In this document: one piece after another, positions 1 to 11,746 of the stretch
Position numbering within the stretch: position 1 is the first letter of the stretch
Layout of the letters: each line of letters begins with the position of its first letter
DNA from: Paralithodes platypus
Lineage: Eukaryota; Arthropoda; Malacostraca; Decapoda; Lithodidae
Direction of reading: 5' to 3'
DNA: 64,000 bases
Assembly (NCBI GenBank): GCA_032716605.1
Contig: CM064480.1
Span: 45,290,400 to 45,354,399, forward strand
Program-made: the position numbers and the translations under genes
The notes under the pieces: generated by a model
Database searches by the model: none
The model's input: the letters and a program-made list of their open reading frames with translations, nothing else
What the model was told of the DNA's origin: nothing

Positions 1-1203
1 GCTTGTAGCATCCCAATCCTTGCTTTTTAGCAACTCTTTTTGTCCAAAATATGCTACAGACTTAGCAGTTGTCTCTGATAGTAGCTGAGTAGCTAACTTC
101 ACTTTCATCCGTTGCACACCCTTAGGTGTGATGTGTTTTACAGATAGACGATGTGTAGTTTTCAAATCACTCACACTTTTTTAAATAATTTCTCGAACAC
201 ATTCACTGTTCACATTTTTTCCCCCTGACATCTTAAAACCAGAATCAATAAAATTGTTCCTGATCAACTTGATTAGATGAGGAACATCTGCAAAAACAAA
301 TATTTCTCTTTCCGAAGCAGTTGGATTTGTGAAGGATATGTTGGGTTGGATCGGATTGCAATGTTTGTCAATATTGACACCCAAAGCCTTCCATACCCTA
401 ACGTTTGTTGGCCCAAGATCACTTACTACAGCTGAAATCCAGCGTCTTCTACCTCTTTGATGATATTGAAAAGAATATCCTTGGTCATGTTACAATCAAA
501 TTCATAAAAGATTAGTTGCTTCCATGAGCCAACCAATCCCCTAATCATTGCACATTGAACTTTACTTTTTGGTTCATAGAGAATGTCTTTTCGTTTGTCA
601 TAAGTCCACTCATGCGCAATACTGCATTCATCAAAAGATAGGACACAGACGCGATCACGGATATCCATGGACTCACCTTTTTGCCGCAACAGACTTATGA
701 CAATGTGTAACACTCCTGGTTCACAGTCAAATTTAGTCACCCAACGATGTAATGTAGTCTTAGATGGCAAAGGAAACTTCCACACTTCACGTAAAAATGT
801 ATATGCCTTCGGGCTCAAACTGCGCAATGTTAATGCTCTGCAGATGTCATCTAACCAGTGTGATACAGGTTTTCCACTTAGGAAAAAATCAATTTGAGAA
901 GGTGAAAAATAGGAAGATAACTATTCCTCAACTGCTCAGTGGCCTTTTCAGTAGCGAACTTGATCTGCTCTAGAAGGTGTGATTTTTCTTTTTTCCACTC
1001 GCACTCCTCTCTTAGCAGAGCATCTCTTTCCCCCTTCACATCATGTAGTTCCTTCTTCAGATCCTCCAGCTGGCTTTGAAAATCTTCATTGCTCACAGGT
1101 GGCTCCACATGTTCCTGGTAGTCCTCCTCCAGTATATCTTCCAAGAGTCTCTTCAGCCCTCGTTTCTCATTTCTCAAATCACGGGAACCATCTTCTGGAG
1201 AAT
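1..1203 (-). pseudogene. P-element-type transposase, catalytic exon (copy A), broken
   Basis: This is the central and C-terminal part of a P-element/THAP9-like transposase, a cut-and-paste DNA transposase with an RNase H-like core. Read from 1203 downwards there is a coiled-coil stretch rich in E, K and L (about 1177-910). Next come an HTH-like segment with LRSLSPKAYTFLREVWKFPL and a catalytic block with VLSFDECSI and YDKRKDILYEPKSKVQCAMI. The next block contains FADVPHLIKLIRNNFIDSGF. These are family-typical motifs. The frame is damaged by a shift near 870-880, a shift near 427 (SDLGP continues in another frame) and an in-frame TAA at 181-183, after which homologous sequence continues to base 1. 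A good splice acceptor (pyrimidines then CAG) sits just above 1203. Its phase matches the donor of the THAP exon at 12522. The gene runs off the left edge. Confidence 0.85.
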
Positions 1204-1379
1204 CTGTAATAAATTAATAGGAAACATAACTCGGGCAAAATTAAATTTGTAGATAAAAACGTTGCACATTATATAAATCTTATCATTACGGTACATATTT
1301 TTATCAGAGACTGCTTATACACATATATAATGATGTATATGTATGTAAACAAAAAAAGGACATGCATGGGTAAATGTTC

Positions 1380-1800
1380 GTGTGTATAGACTCGTCTGTG
1401 TGCGTGTTTGTATTCTTATGTGCATGTGTGTCTTCTTGTGTGTAAGAATGGTTTGTTAGTATGCTTAAGCATGTATGTAAATGTGCTTAAAAATGTGTAA
1501 GTGTATATAGCCTATCTCTTGTGTATGTGGAAGTGTAAGATTGTGTGTTCTTGTGTGGAAGTGGGACGTGTGCATGCTGATGCATGTGCATATCTACTGT
1601 ATGTGTGTATATGTTTTAATACGTACGGTATACATTTGCATAAATGACTGTGTGCGTTTATGTGAATGTGTAAGTGTTCATGCATATGCGTATAGGTATG
1701 CGTGCACTTGTGAAAGCATGTGTATGCTTAAGAATGTAAGTTTTTGTGCATGTAAGTGTGTGTATAAGTGTGTTGCTGTGTGTGTGTATACTGTATATCA
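1380..1800. repeat. Cryptic TG-rich low-complexity tract
   Basis: About 420 bp of imperfect TGTG, GTAT and TGCAT steps, interrupted throughout, resembling a decayed microsatellite. The reading frame across it (Cys/Val/Tyr-rich) is a composition effect. Nothing else is seen between 1204 and 1853. Confidence 0.7.
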
Positions 1801-1853
1801 GTCTCTAAGTGTAGTATACCCCTACAGCAGGTGAGGAAATGGGGGCAGGGTTG

Positions 1854-2222
1854 TGTAATGCCCTCGAAAATGTCCCGCACCCACAATAATACTAACCCGA
1901 GTTGACGTCAGGTACAGCGTAAAATAGTCGTAGATGGTAAGTCCAATAAACTCATCTCGAGAGACTATCACCGTGGTTCTTAAAAATCGGACTAAGGTTG
2001 CTATACTTTTGTACGTCCGTGGTAGTACAGTGGGTTAGCGCGCGGGCCTGGTGGTGAAGGTGGTGCGTCACTAACCAGGGTTCGAACCCCACCCAAGGCA
2101 TCTCAAAACCTGTGGGTTTTTAGGGGGGTTAAATTCCCTTCAGAGGTTCGTACCCCGCGCCAGGTACCAGGAATGGTTGATCCTAAAGGTAGCCTGGGGA
2201 TAATTCCCATTCCTATTTAACC
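1854..2222 (+). repeat. Left terminal inverted repeat with tRNA-like segment
   Basis: This is the left arm. Inside it are an A-box match TAGTACAGTGGG (2023-2034) and a B-box match GGTTCGAACC (2079-2088), spaced as in tRNA-derived Pol III promoters. The surrounding sequence does not fold as a full tRNA. TGACGTCA also occurs near 1904-1912. Confidence 0.8.
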
Positions 2223-5200
2223 CTGGTAAAACCTAGCATTTCATTCTACCTTTTCTAAACTGACCATTTTCCACACCTCACGTACACTACCCCTCGTGTC
2301 CTACACTCCTAACTACAAAGATGATGAACAGGAATATACATTCATATTAAAAACACCCATTCCCTGTCCCTATGTTGAGCCAATGCCAACACATCAGACA
2401 GCCATAATTATATCTATGTATGTTCTTACATCCGAGAAGTAGATGTTATATATCTTAAAAGTTAAAACACCCACGCCTGTCCCTAGTTCTCGTATATCAT
2501 TTCCCATGACGAGTATAGATATATGTAACCCGTGCTCAGTCGCCCCCTTGCATTGTTCCTCTAGTAACTAAGTGTCTCTATAATATTAACTGCCACCAGT
2601 ATTGATACGACATAGCGGCACTGTCCTTGTGTTGTATTGTGCCAAGTGCAGATCAACCAGGTTTCATCACCTTATTAGGACGACGACTATAATGTCGTCG
2701 TTCATCGATGTATGCAATCCTTAGTTTAAGTATTAATATTAACATTCCCTAACATCTTGTCTTGCCAGACTAAGCTTCTGAAGACCCATCACCCCATAAA
2801 TCTATGTATTCAATCCTTAGGTTAAGTATCCTTATCCGCCATTGTGTTCACCTTTTTCCATTTACTTTTCCACAATTGTCATACGTCTTCCCCTTGCCTC
2901 CTTCGTATCCACAGTCCACACTACGCCAATTTACTTCGTGTCACACACCTCTTACCCCAAACCGAGATTGTATAAGATAACCTTGTTACCAGTATCTGTC
3001 ATAAGTACCCCGAAACAATAACTAAGTACCCCTACGAACTGCCGCTTTTGTTGGTATATATATATATTATAGAAAACGCAGTTCCCAGGGCCAACTAATA
3101 GTATCCATAACCCCTCGGACGGATCACATAACTCTATCTTTTCCAGACTTATATACCACCCCATAGTTGCATTCCCCGGTAGCATTTGGCTAACGTACTC
3201 CACTGCCTTTTCAAACTCCCATATCAACTGCAGCCTAATGCCACCCCCACGCCCAGAGACCTTAGGGTCAAATTCCCCTATAGCCCCCCTGAACTCCTCC
3301 CCTCTCATTATAAGACCCCGCACTTCTCTACTCTTGTCCAACCTAGCCTCTCTCTCATACCTCTTGAAGATCCTTGAATTTCCCGTTGCTAACGCTCTCC
3401 AACCTTTTATATATATACTCCTATCCAGCCTACCCTCACTTAGTAGGCCAGAACAACATTAGAACTTTACTAACCCCTTGCATGCCATCTACTCTCTTAC
3501 AACCCATTCACAACCCGGCACCCAATGGTCGTCGGTGCGAGGCTAGCCACTTCACCAGTAACTAACTTCTATTGCCATACTTCCAGATAAATGTGGCAGA
3601 GTTAGCAACCCAGTCTCCACCACATCCAGCAAACCCTACAATTAACAACCAGCCGAGTACAACCAGCTAGCCAAGGCACCTTCGGTTTTGGTATTAAGGA
3701 CACCCACATCTGTCTCATACACAGAGGGTTATTACAAACACTGGTGATATGGCAAGCCCCTAGCCACAGCCGCCGGACGACTATCACGAAGAGAGGGCGC
3801 CCAGCTCCCCCTTTTTGCCCACCCGAGGAGGGAGACCCCCCCCCCGCGGAGGTATATCTGGCCCCTGTTTTGACTTCTGAGTCATTGCCAGGTAGCACAG
3901 GAATCCTTCCTATCAATGAACTAACCATGCATGACTAACACCTTTACTATCCTCTATTAACTCACAATAAACCATTTACCTTTCTTGCATACTCTGATCA
4001 CTAAATTAGCACCTCAGCTATACCATAGAATGAAGATTGAACAATCTAAGAGAGACGCTCCTATCACAGCTGTCCCCATCCTCCTCGCAAAGTAGATCCA
4101 GTCTCTCTCCCCTAAATACTTCCAGTATAGCCAAAATAGTACCTTTTACTATATGAAGGCTTCCTATAGCCATGTGCCACAACAGTAATCAACATCTGAC
4201 CTAGTCCCCATATCTATTGAGAGCTCAAATAAGTCCATAAGACTCGAGATCCCTACTGTCTACAGGGTCCAGAACCGAGCCTATAAACCTAGCTCCCGCC
4301 CCCAGTCAAATCAGTTGAAAGCTAGACACCAACCAGTGGTCACTACCCTGCAGTTAACCTCTAGCTCTGCCCTTGTGTTATTCCGGAGTTGAGAGATTCC
4401 AGATTCGGCAGACTCCGTGGCAGAGAAGACTGATAGAAGCATCTGTCCATGTACAAGTCCTAACGTGCACCTTATAACCTTCACACAAATTCGTGGGTAT
4501 ATAAGTGTGTAGCCAGCAACGATCGTCAAGAGATCCGACTTGAGAACTTCCTACATTTTGGACCATCTGGACGGCCGAGGAACCAGTCGTTAGCCCCCAA
4601 CATCACCGGAAGCAAGATAACCAGGACCAGATCTACAAATACTATTCAAGATTCATGTTGCTAGTACTAAGTGTTATAGTACTAGTTTGATACTCACTTA
4701 TTAACTTTCTAGAAAGTGGCTAAAACCTTGCCCAGTGTAATTCATATTTAACCATTCCATTTGGGACGTACTAAGCGATCAGTGCTCTTTAATTAACAGG
4801 CGACATTGACTCTCGTAATTACCTTATTTAGATATTAAAACTCTAGTGATATCTAACGTTCGCCCACTGATTTGTGTTCTACGTATTTCTGCCATAAGAA
4901 TATAAAACTTAGATCAGTACCCCCATGAGGTTACTAGAGATTCCGTGTTCTACAATATATGCATGTATAATCCTAACTGTGAGCTGCTACTTGGGCACGC
5001 GACCAGCCAGTAAGAGATCAAATCAGTGAAATTGAATTACACGAATATATTGAGGTCTTCCAGTAAAATAAAACTTGCTAATTAAACCCGTGATCAGAAG
5101 AATATACCTGAACGTTGGAAGTGGGAGACTAGGCTCCATCCAGATCTGCTAATGCTAGCAGTTCCCTTCTATTATTTGTTTTGTGTGAGAATTACTATCT

Positions 5201-5490
5201 TTCTATGCTCTTTATTTATTTACTTCAATAAACGTGAACTTGTGTCGTGTTACCGTATGTTTATTTTGTGTTCTCTATTCCTCATACCTTGTATTGTGCA
5301 TGCAGCCTTATATACCCAGTCATTCAGAACTCACATTACCCAAGTTAAACCTGTAGAAAAACAGGGCATAACATTGGTGATAGCGGTGGGATTATTCGTC
5401 TTCTTTCCCTTTGTGGGGGATAATTCGACGAAGAAGAAGAAGAGGAGGAGGAGGAGGAGGAGGGTAGTGGTCTGGCAGCCCTACAGAACT

Positions 5491-5859
5491 TGGTTAAATA
5501 GGAATGGGAATTATCCCCAGGCTACCTTTAGGATCAACCATTCCTGGTACCTGGCGCGGGGTACGAACCTCTGAAGGGAATTTAACCCCCCTAAAACCCA
5601 CAGGTTTTGAGATGCCTTGGGTGGGGTTCGAACCCTGGTTAGTGACGCACCACCATCACCACCAGGCCCGCGCGCTAACCCACTGTACTACCACGGACGT
5701 ACAAAAGTATAGCAACCTTAGTCCGATTTTTAAGAACCACGGTGATAGTCTCTCGAGATGAGTTTATTGGACTTACCATCTACGACTATTTTACGCTATA
5801 CCTGACGTCAACTCGGGTTAGTATTATTGTGGGTGCGGGACATTTTCGAGGGCATTACA
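5491..5859 (-). repeat. Right terminal inverted repeat with tRNA-like segment
   Basis: Reverse complement of 1854-2222 with very few differences seen by eye, including the A and B boxes and the TGACGTCA palindrome. Outside it, 5865-6573 is AT-rich sequence in which I see no gene, only short CCACCAC runs near 6310-6450. Confidence 0.8.
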
Positions 5860-6647
5860 GGTTGGGTAGTATCAAGGATAGTAAATAGTAATAGGATGGG
5901 GCACTCAGCGTTAATTTTTGTTATTGCCCGGGCTCGCCGCGACGGTAGCACCTCTAGCGGCCAATAGGAAACACTACTCTTGCTGGCATACACTTCTTCT
6001 CAATAACCATACACATTACTCTTTATGCTGAAGATAATATCAGTATGATAATATCACTTGTGTATAAACATTTATAAGCGATTTTGAATACATAATAAGA
6101 TAAAAAGAAAGGAAATAATTAAGAAAACTAAATTTATACCAAGAATGAAATTATACAGTTGTAGGCTACTTCATTGTTTACAGCTGTATTGCAGATCACA
6201 TCTTATATATGTACATATTCATGAAAAAAACCCACAAGTATATAGAGTTTACAGTATATTATATAGACTACAGAACATAGTGAATAATTATGTAATAGCC
6301 TGCAGTACAGTAGACCACCACCTTGTATATTTATTCTTAACACTACAGAACATTGTGATTATATACTGTAGCCTAATACTCCACCACCACCTATAAAGCC
6401 ATTCTTATGACTATGTAACATTGTTTGTGAATACACCACCACCACTACAACTGCTACTACTACTATACCCTGTTCATTATAGTTAGGCCAGAAAGTATTA
6501 CTTCTAATCTCTGTAACTAAAACAGGGCTGGAGTAAATCGGCTGTATATTACCACACTTATTCCCTGAGCATCTTAGGCCTGATGTGAACCTGTTAGCAC
6601 TACACATGTTTCAAAATTAAAGATTTCCTTCTTTGTTTTTTCTACAC

Positions 6648-6927
6648 CAGAAAGCCATCTTTTTAAGGATGTATGAAATGGCAGAGCAAACATTGACTGT
6701 AGAAAGCGGTAAGAAGCCGGACTCTTATAGTGCAAAGCAAAAGCTACCATTTTCTGTTCAGAAGTCCACCGTCTTCCTTTGCTATGTTTAAAATACATGT
6801 GCAACTGTTGTTCAATTTTTTTTAGGCACGGTCCATCAACATACTTACTACACATTTCAAGAATATGACCAATTGGATCCCTTTTCTTGGCTCGTAATCG
6901 TTGGAGGTCACGTTGAAGGCGCTTCGC
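6648..6927 (-). CDS. Coiled-coil and HTH exon 4 of copy B (P-element-like)
   Basis: After an acceptor (TGTGTGCTTACAG) the exon reads AKRLQRDLQRLRAKKRDP, a basic coiled-coil start. It then gives the HTH block WTSEQKMVAFALHYKSPASY and FLQSMFALPFHTSLKRWL. That is the same block seen in copy A (LRSLSPKAYTFLREV), so the two copies are separate genes. A possible donor after KRWLSG is at 6648. Otherwise the frame runs on to a stop at 6574. The catalytic RNase H-like part of copy B was not found between here and copy A, so copy B appears truncated or continues in exons I could not see. Confidence 0.7.
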
Positions 6928-7163
6928 CTGTAAGCACACAAGAGGAATGGTGCAGGCTAGTAGTTGTAAAGGTACATGTTGTATGTGCAATTCAACAGTT
7001 AATCATCAATGAATCTATAAACCTAAAACGTTGTAATGTAGTTCAATGAGGACACCAAATACGATTTATATCAATATATGCGAGTTGATTATTTCAGTAT
7101 TATTATGTTTCCTACACCAACCGACTTTACTCCAAAACTCAATTAATGAAATCAACAAATACA

Positions 7164-7239
7164 TGTGGCAGTCCAGGGATTCGAACCTAGGATGCTCACA
7201 CCGAAATTCAGTGCATTTATCTATTGCGCTACGAAGACA
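7164..7239 (-). repeat. tRNA-like pseudogene or SINE head
   Basis: On the minus strand, a TAGCGCAATAG A-box-like motif and GGTTCGAATCC B box are spaced as in a tRNA, about 76 nt in all. The acceptor ends do not pair, so it is not a functional tRNA gene. It lies in the intron between exons 3 and 4 of THAP copy B. Confidence 0.45.
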
Positions 7240-7300
7240 GTTGAAGAATTAATGCTATGATATACTGTATTTGATAGGACATACATTTTATTACACCCAC

Positions 7301-7395
7301 CTTTGCTTCAAGCAGTCTCACTTTCTTGTCAGATTCAGTCTGAGATGTGGCATCTTGCACTTCTGGCATCGAAGAGGGGTCACTAATGTTAGGTT
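7301..7395 (-). CDS. Short linker exon 3 of copy B
   Basis: A 95-nt open segment lies between a good acceptor (TTCTGCCTCATCAG) and a good donor (GCAAAG then GTGGGTG). It reads as a Ser/Glu/Lys-rich linker ending KVRLLEAK, the sort of sequence that links THAP to a coiled coil. It ends in phase 0, which fits the next exon. There is no recognisable domain, and the assignment rests on splice sites, phase and position. Confidence 0.55.
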
Positions 7396-7488
7396 CTGAT
7401 GAGGCAGAAATTAAGAAGTTAGTTACAAGGGTTATATAGCCACCTGGCTAATTAACGGGTTGTTGGCGCTTTTCTGTTGGGAGATCTG

Positions 7489-7678
7489 CTAGGGGGAGGG
7501 GTTAGGCACATCAAACAAACTTGGAACTGCATCCCACACCAAGCTGTTCCTTTGCAAGATGTTCATGAAACAGGAGTCGGTGAAGTGTTTACTGCAAAGC
7601 CGCAAGTTCTTGTAGGCATAATCAGCAGTAACCTTTATAATATCTTGCCGTCTACAGGCCTGAAGCCATAGTTTCAAT
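7489..7678 (-). CDS. THAP exon 2 of copy B
   Basis: This exon follows a strong acceptor (CCCTTCCCTCAG) and restores the THAP frame: LKLWLQACRRQD, then LRLCSKHF, which carries the last zinc ligands C and H. It then reads the near-invariant AVP of the domain end (WDAVPSLFD). If unspliced it would stop at 7489 (TAG). The real donor probably lies a little earlier. A weak candidate directly after the AVP codons would fit the phase of the next exon, but I cannot fix it. The 2.6-kb intron between this exon and exon 1 contains the 1.5-kb foldback element at 7991-9489. Confidence 0.75.
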
Positions 7679-7990
7679 CTGAGGGAAGGGGAGAAAATGG
7701 TATACTTAGTTTAAAAGTTAGCTTAGGTTATAGTTAGTTTAGTTAGCTTAGGTTAATCAAATTGGACAATTTCTGCTTTAGGAGAGATATAGGTAAGCAG
7801 TAGTTTGGAAACAGTTGTAGATGTGTGGAATAGATTGTCTAGTGCCGTGATTAGCTCAGGAAAGGTATAAAATTGCACACGCACCTTCTCACTATCTCAC
7901 ACTCACACATTCTCACTCTCTCACACACACACACACACACAAATGTGTGTGCGAGTTTCCATTCCTTTGCTAATGACAAATATACCATCC

Positions 7991-9331
7991 CCTATACTCC
8001 GTTCAGCATAAACAGTCCGTTGGTAGGGCAGAACTTGACAACACTGTTTTACCCTCGCTATCAGCTGATAAGTTGATAATGGGGGCGAGAAACCATTAAA
8101 TATTTTGCCCTCTCTCTCTCTCTCTCTCTCTCTGGGAGATGAAATTGTACTAACTTAATTATTAACGTGATTTTTATATACCCTAAATCTATATATATAT
8201 AATGTCTTAAATGATAAAATAAACTATTGGTCAAAATATTCTGTGTGGCAGACTTTAAGTGTTTGCTTTTATTGTACGGTTTTCTGTAATCATAATGAAT
8301 GGGACACTTCTCTATAGTAGAAAATTATCCAGTGTTTCTGATGTTATGACTTTTTTCCACACCACCATTGAGGTAAAAGTCTAGGTGCGTTTATTTGTAT
8401 AGAGGTTTCCCCAGTATGTACTGTATATGAATACATATACAATAGTCGAGTCATGGGTGGAAAGGTTAAGGTGTTAAACCTGTGGGATCAAATGAACCAA
8501 TTTAAAAAGCATTAGGATGTGTGGGGGTGGGGTGGGAGGATAGGGGGGGGGGGATACCATCAGCGCCATACTTCTACTCTCTCTACACTCTTCAGAAAAA
8601 TAGGAAAATTAGAATGTAGATACGAGGTGCCTTTTTAAAGGCTTATCCCTCAATACCTTCATCTGATGAATAGATACACCATTTCAAGGACAGTCACAAT
8701 TACAGACACACAAACATACAGACAGACAGGCGGGCGGATATCGTGCGGTGTCACAAAAGGGCTTTTTCCGTCAATTTTACGGGCAATTGTAGTCTGTCAG
8801 CTTCAAGATTTAAGGGCAGATCCTTCACTTTTTGGTCGAGTTTTTCATTTATTTATTATTTGTCTAGTTTCCTCGCTAGACCTCCATCAAGCTTAAAAAG
8901 ACGCCCCCTAGACCCCCTTTCAAGACAAATTTGTACATTATTCAGTAGAAACATTTCCCGGCCGAAGGCCGGTTCCTCTTAAATTACAGGCTTGCTTTCG
9001 CTCGCCAGGAAAAAATCGACACCTAAATGGCAGGAAAGGTCTTAAAATTGACAGAAATGGGGCGAAAGTTCATAAAATCGCCAAAATAATGGGGCTAAAG
9101 ATGAGGGAGAAGGTGGTCTAGAAAAGCGCCATATCTTCCCTTAAGTTCCAAAATAATTACACTATAAATAACCGTTCAATAAAAGCAAACACTTTAAAGT
9201 CTGCCACACAGAATATTTTGACCAATAGTTTATTTTATCATTTAAGACATTATATATATATATAGATTTAGGGTATATAAAAATCACGTTAATAATTAAG
9301 TTAGTACAATTTCATCTCCCAGAGAGAGAGA

Positions 9332-9380
<49 letters not shown>

Positions 9381-9489
9381 CAAATGGTTTCTCGCCCCCA
9401 TTATCAACTTATCATCTGATAGCGAGGGTAAAACAGTGTTGTCAAGTTCTGCCCTACCAACGGACTGTTTATGCTGAACGGAGTATAGG
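7991..9489. mobile_element. 1.5-kb foldback element with about 300-bp inverted arms
   Basis: Left arm 7991-8278 and right arm about 9178-9489 are inverted copies; the outermost shared bases are CCTATACTCCG. Each arm has a (CT/GA)n tract, short on the left (8109-8134) and longer on the right (about 9320-9378). The roughly 900-bp loop contains the palindrome CCCGGCCGAAGGCCGG near 8956 and a block (about 8870-9120) that recurs at 13551-14610. No coding capacity or clear target duplication was seen. Confidence 0.75.
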
Positions 9490-9526
9490 ATTAAATAGTC
9501 CCTACTGAGGTATCAACCCCTCCCAC

Positions 9527-9527
9527 A

Positions 9528-9598
<71 letters not shown>
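9527..9598. repeat. (TC)n microsatellite
   Basis: About 35 nearly pure TC units directly outside the foldback element. The stretch 9599-10287 after it is AT-rich and shows no gene or repeat I can name. Confidence 0.95.
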
Positions 9599-9600
<2 letters not shown>

Positions 9601-10287
9601 ATATGAAATGTTGAGAATTAAAATATTTTCTTAGTGTATATGTTATATATTTGTATGCTAGCTATCATCTATAACATATTACCTCATATTTATGGACATT
9701 TAATTGTAAAATATATTAAGTCTTAAAATAACATATTATAGCACCAGATACCATCATTATTTGTACCATTAATCACTAATATAATTAGCCTAACACAGTA
9801 TCACCATTACCACCAGTGTTCTATAATTATTATAATCACCATTTCCTCTAACATCATAGCCTATAGTCGTCACACCTTGATGCAATGCGTTTTTATGACT
9901 AAACTGCGTTCATAATTATGTGGCACACAATAGTGAGATCGAAAATACCTTTAGTAATTGTTAATACCTAGTATAGAGAATCCATGTTAATACAGTTTAC
10001 GTATTAACAGTACCCCAGCAAGTGATCTTGGAAATGTGGCTGAAAATATTATTCACTCTGAACTCTTATGGACGGCAGCAAATAGCCTTCAGTTTTCATA
10101 TATATTTTTGTCAACAGGCCTAATGATGATTATAGTGTGCCATTAAAACATCAGGCTGACGCATAATTCCTGTTAGTTAATAAACCTGAAGACTGGTACA
10201 CTATCAGTGTCACAGACATCAGATACATTATGATTTGATAGTACAAAATTATGCATTTCCTAGCTACAAAACTAAGTTAAAACTCAC

Positions 10288-10382
10288 CTTTTAGGATCCT
10301 TTGGAAAGCGGAAAAAAGACAAGTCTCTATTCCATTTTGAATTATTGCAGCAGTTTATAGCTGAACATCCTGTAATCCCCAT
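10288..10382 (-). CDS. THAP exon 1 of P-element-like gene copy B
   Basis: This first coding exon starts MGITGCSAINCCNNSKW and holds the first half of a THAP zinc finger, including the N-terminal cysteines and the FRFPKDPK stretch. It is too short to stand out as an open reading frame. It was chosen because an ATG with the exact THAP start spacing is followed, after 95 nt, by a textbook donor (AAAAG then GTGAGTT). Two bases of a codon are left over and are completed by the exon ending at 7678. The product would bind DNA in the nucleus. Whether it is a transposase or a domesticated gene cannot be decided from this exon. Confidence 0.8.
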
Positions 10383-10511
10383 CGTGGCAACAATAATAAG
10401 CCATCAATATCCATGTGTACGAGAAACACACACCTCTCCCACCTCTCCCGCTTGAATGAGGCCGCCAACTGCAGTGTTTATTCCTATCAGCTGCTAGGTG
10501 GCTAGTCTGAC

Positions 10512-11410
10512 CCATAGACTACATATAACCTAGACACAAAAACGTGACGTCACACGGTTAGTTTGCCGCGCGTCCTAGGGATTTGGTGGCAGCACTATTG
10601 TACTGTACACCAACCAAAGCACCTCAGTGGCTTGTCCTTATTAAAGATAGTCTGTGCGCCGCGCCTACCTGCCAGCTAGCTTGCTGCAGAGTTTCCAAAG
10701 TTAAGGGAATATCCGCAAAACGAGGGAGCAATAGATTAAAGAGGGAACGTATTCAAGAGTTAATTAATGTTGGTAAAAACACTTGTAAATTATTTAGTAT
10801 AAATTAGATATATATATAAGCAAGATGAAAACATTAAGTATACATATACACTATAAAACATAGGCTACTCATATATGATGCAAGCTGTATACCTTCAAGC
10901 AACACAACAAGAATTAAATTGTCATTTTGTATATATATTAGTATGTTACATGTTATGTACATGTTAATTTGTCAAGTAGCACTAAAACTGGACATTTATA
11001 CTTATGACATCTAGGGATATTTTGTCCCACCATTGACGTTGGCAACTCCCGAATCTCACATCAACAATGGCGGGTGTTGGAGGAGGTTTGCTTGTGTACC
11101 TCCTCATAATGACGACAATTACACTATGACTGGTCTTTACAGTAGCCTCTACTTATGTCTATTTAACTATATCATGTCTGCAGAGTCTCTGGATAATGTT
11201 CAATTGCTTATTAACAGCGTTATTAGTAAAAGGTAGGGATTATTACGAATTAATGAGGACCAAGGACAAGGATAGTCAATATAATGTCTTTGTGGGGACC
11301 CTCCCCTCCCATTGTCCCTTGCGATCGTGCTGCCATCTCTCGAACACGCGGATCACTATTTACAGATTTGTGGCGTCTTCTTTAGTGTCTAGGTTATATG
11401 TAGTCTATGG
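10512..11410. mobile_element. 0.9-kb MITE with 26-bp perfect terminal inverted repeats
   Basis: A 26-bp sequence starting CCATAGACTACATATAACC at 10512 is repeated exactly in reverse complement at 11385-11410. TCTGAC directly precedes the left end and directly follows the right end, a likely 6-bp target duplication (8 bp TCTGACCC if the edge is shifted). There is no transposase frame inside. The open frame 10583-10807 has no recognisable motif. It lies just upstream of THAP copy B and supplies the TGACGTCA at 10545-10552. Confidence 0.7.
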
Positions 11411-11696
11411 TCTGACCCATGCCGACTGGGCCCTCCCATAAGGCATGTCTGTCTTCCTTTCTATAGGGTCTAGGTTTCTATATAGGGTCTTTGGTAGTAT
11501 CATATTACCAAAATCAAATACAGTATACCGGTTTATATATATATTTATTGTTTCTTTGATGTTGCTTCAGTACAAACACTTTACTGCGTTATATAGTGCA
11601 TGAATTTTATATGATTTATAGTTTACATATATAAAACAAACAAAATAATTAAAAGGGGGTAGAGTGGAAAGCGTACCTTACTGTTGACATATCCCC

Positions 11697-11746
11697 CCCA
11701 ATCAGCCATTCCCACCCCCCCCCCCCCCCCCCCACACACACACACA
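11697..11746. repeat. Poly-C and (CA)n tract
   Basis: A run of about 19 C bases followed by ACACAC. The region 11411-12019 otherwise shows nothing that I recognise. Confidence 0.9.

Larger units (their letters stand above)
1854..5859. mobile_element. 4.0-kb element with 369-bp terminal inverted repeats
   Basis: Bases 1854-2222 and 5491-5859 are near-perfect reverse complements. The outer ends begin TGTAATGCCCTCG on each side. The element is flanked by a 5-bp direct repeat GGTTG (1849-1853 and 5860-5864), which fits a target-site duplication. The 3.27-kb interior has no recognisable transposase. The longest open frame (2952-3341, minus) has no motif I know, and a purine tract of GAAGAAGAGGAGG type lies at 5430-5462. 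The element is therefore non-autonomous or of an unknown type. It does not match the usual Transib (5-bp duplication) ends. Confidence 0.8.

Noticed and set aside
1541..1834. Cys/Val/Tyr-rich frame
   Set aside because: Produced by the TG-rich low-complexity tract.
2952..3341. 129-codon open frame inside the 4-kb inverted-repeat element
   Set aside because: No recognisable motif, and composition like the surrounding non-coding sequence; chance frame more likely.
1854..5859. Transib transposon (because of the 5-bp duplication)
   Set aside because: Ends do not begin with the Transib-type CAC motif and no RAG1-like transposase is present.
7164..7239. Functional tRNA gene
   Set aside because: A and B boxes are present but the acceptor stem does not pair; kept only as a tRNA-like repeat.
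10583..10807. Possible small gene in the MITE
   Set aside because: No conserved motif, no splice context, inside a non-autonomous element.
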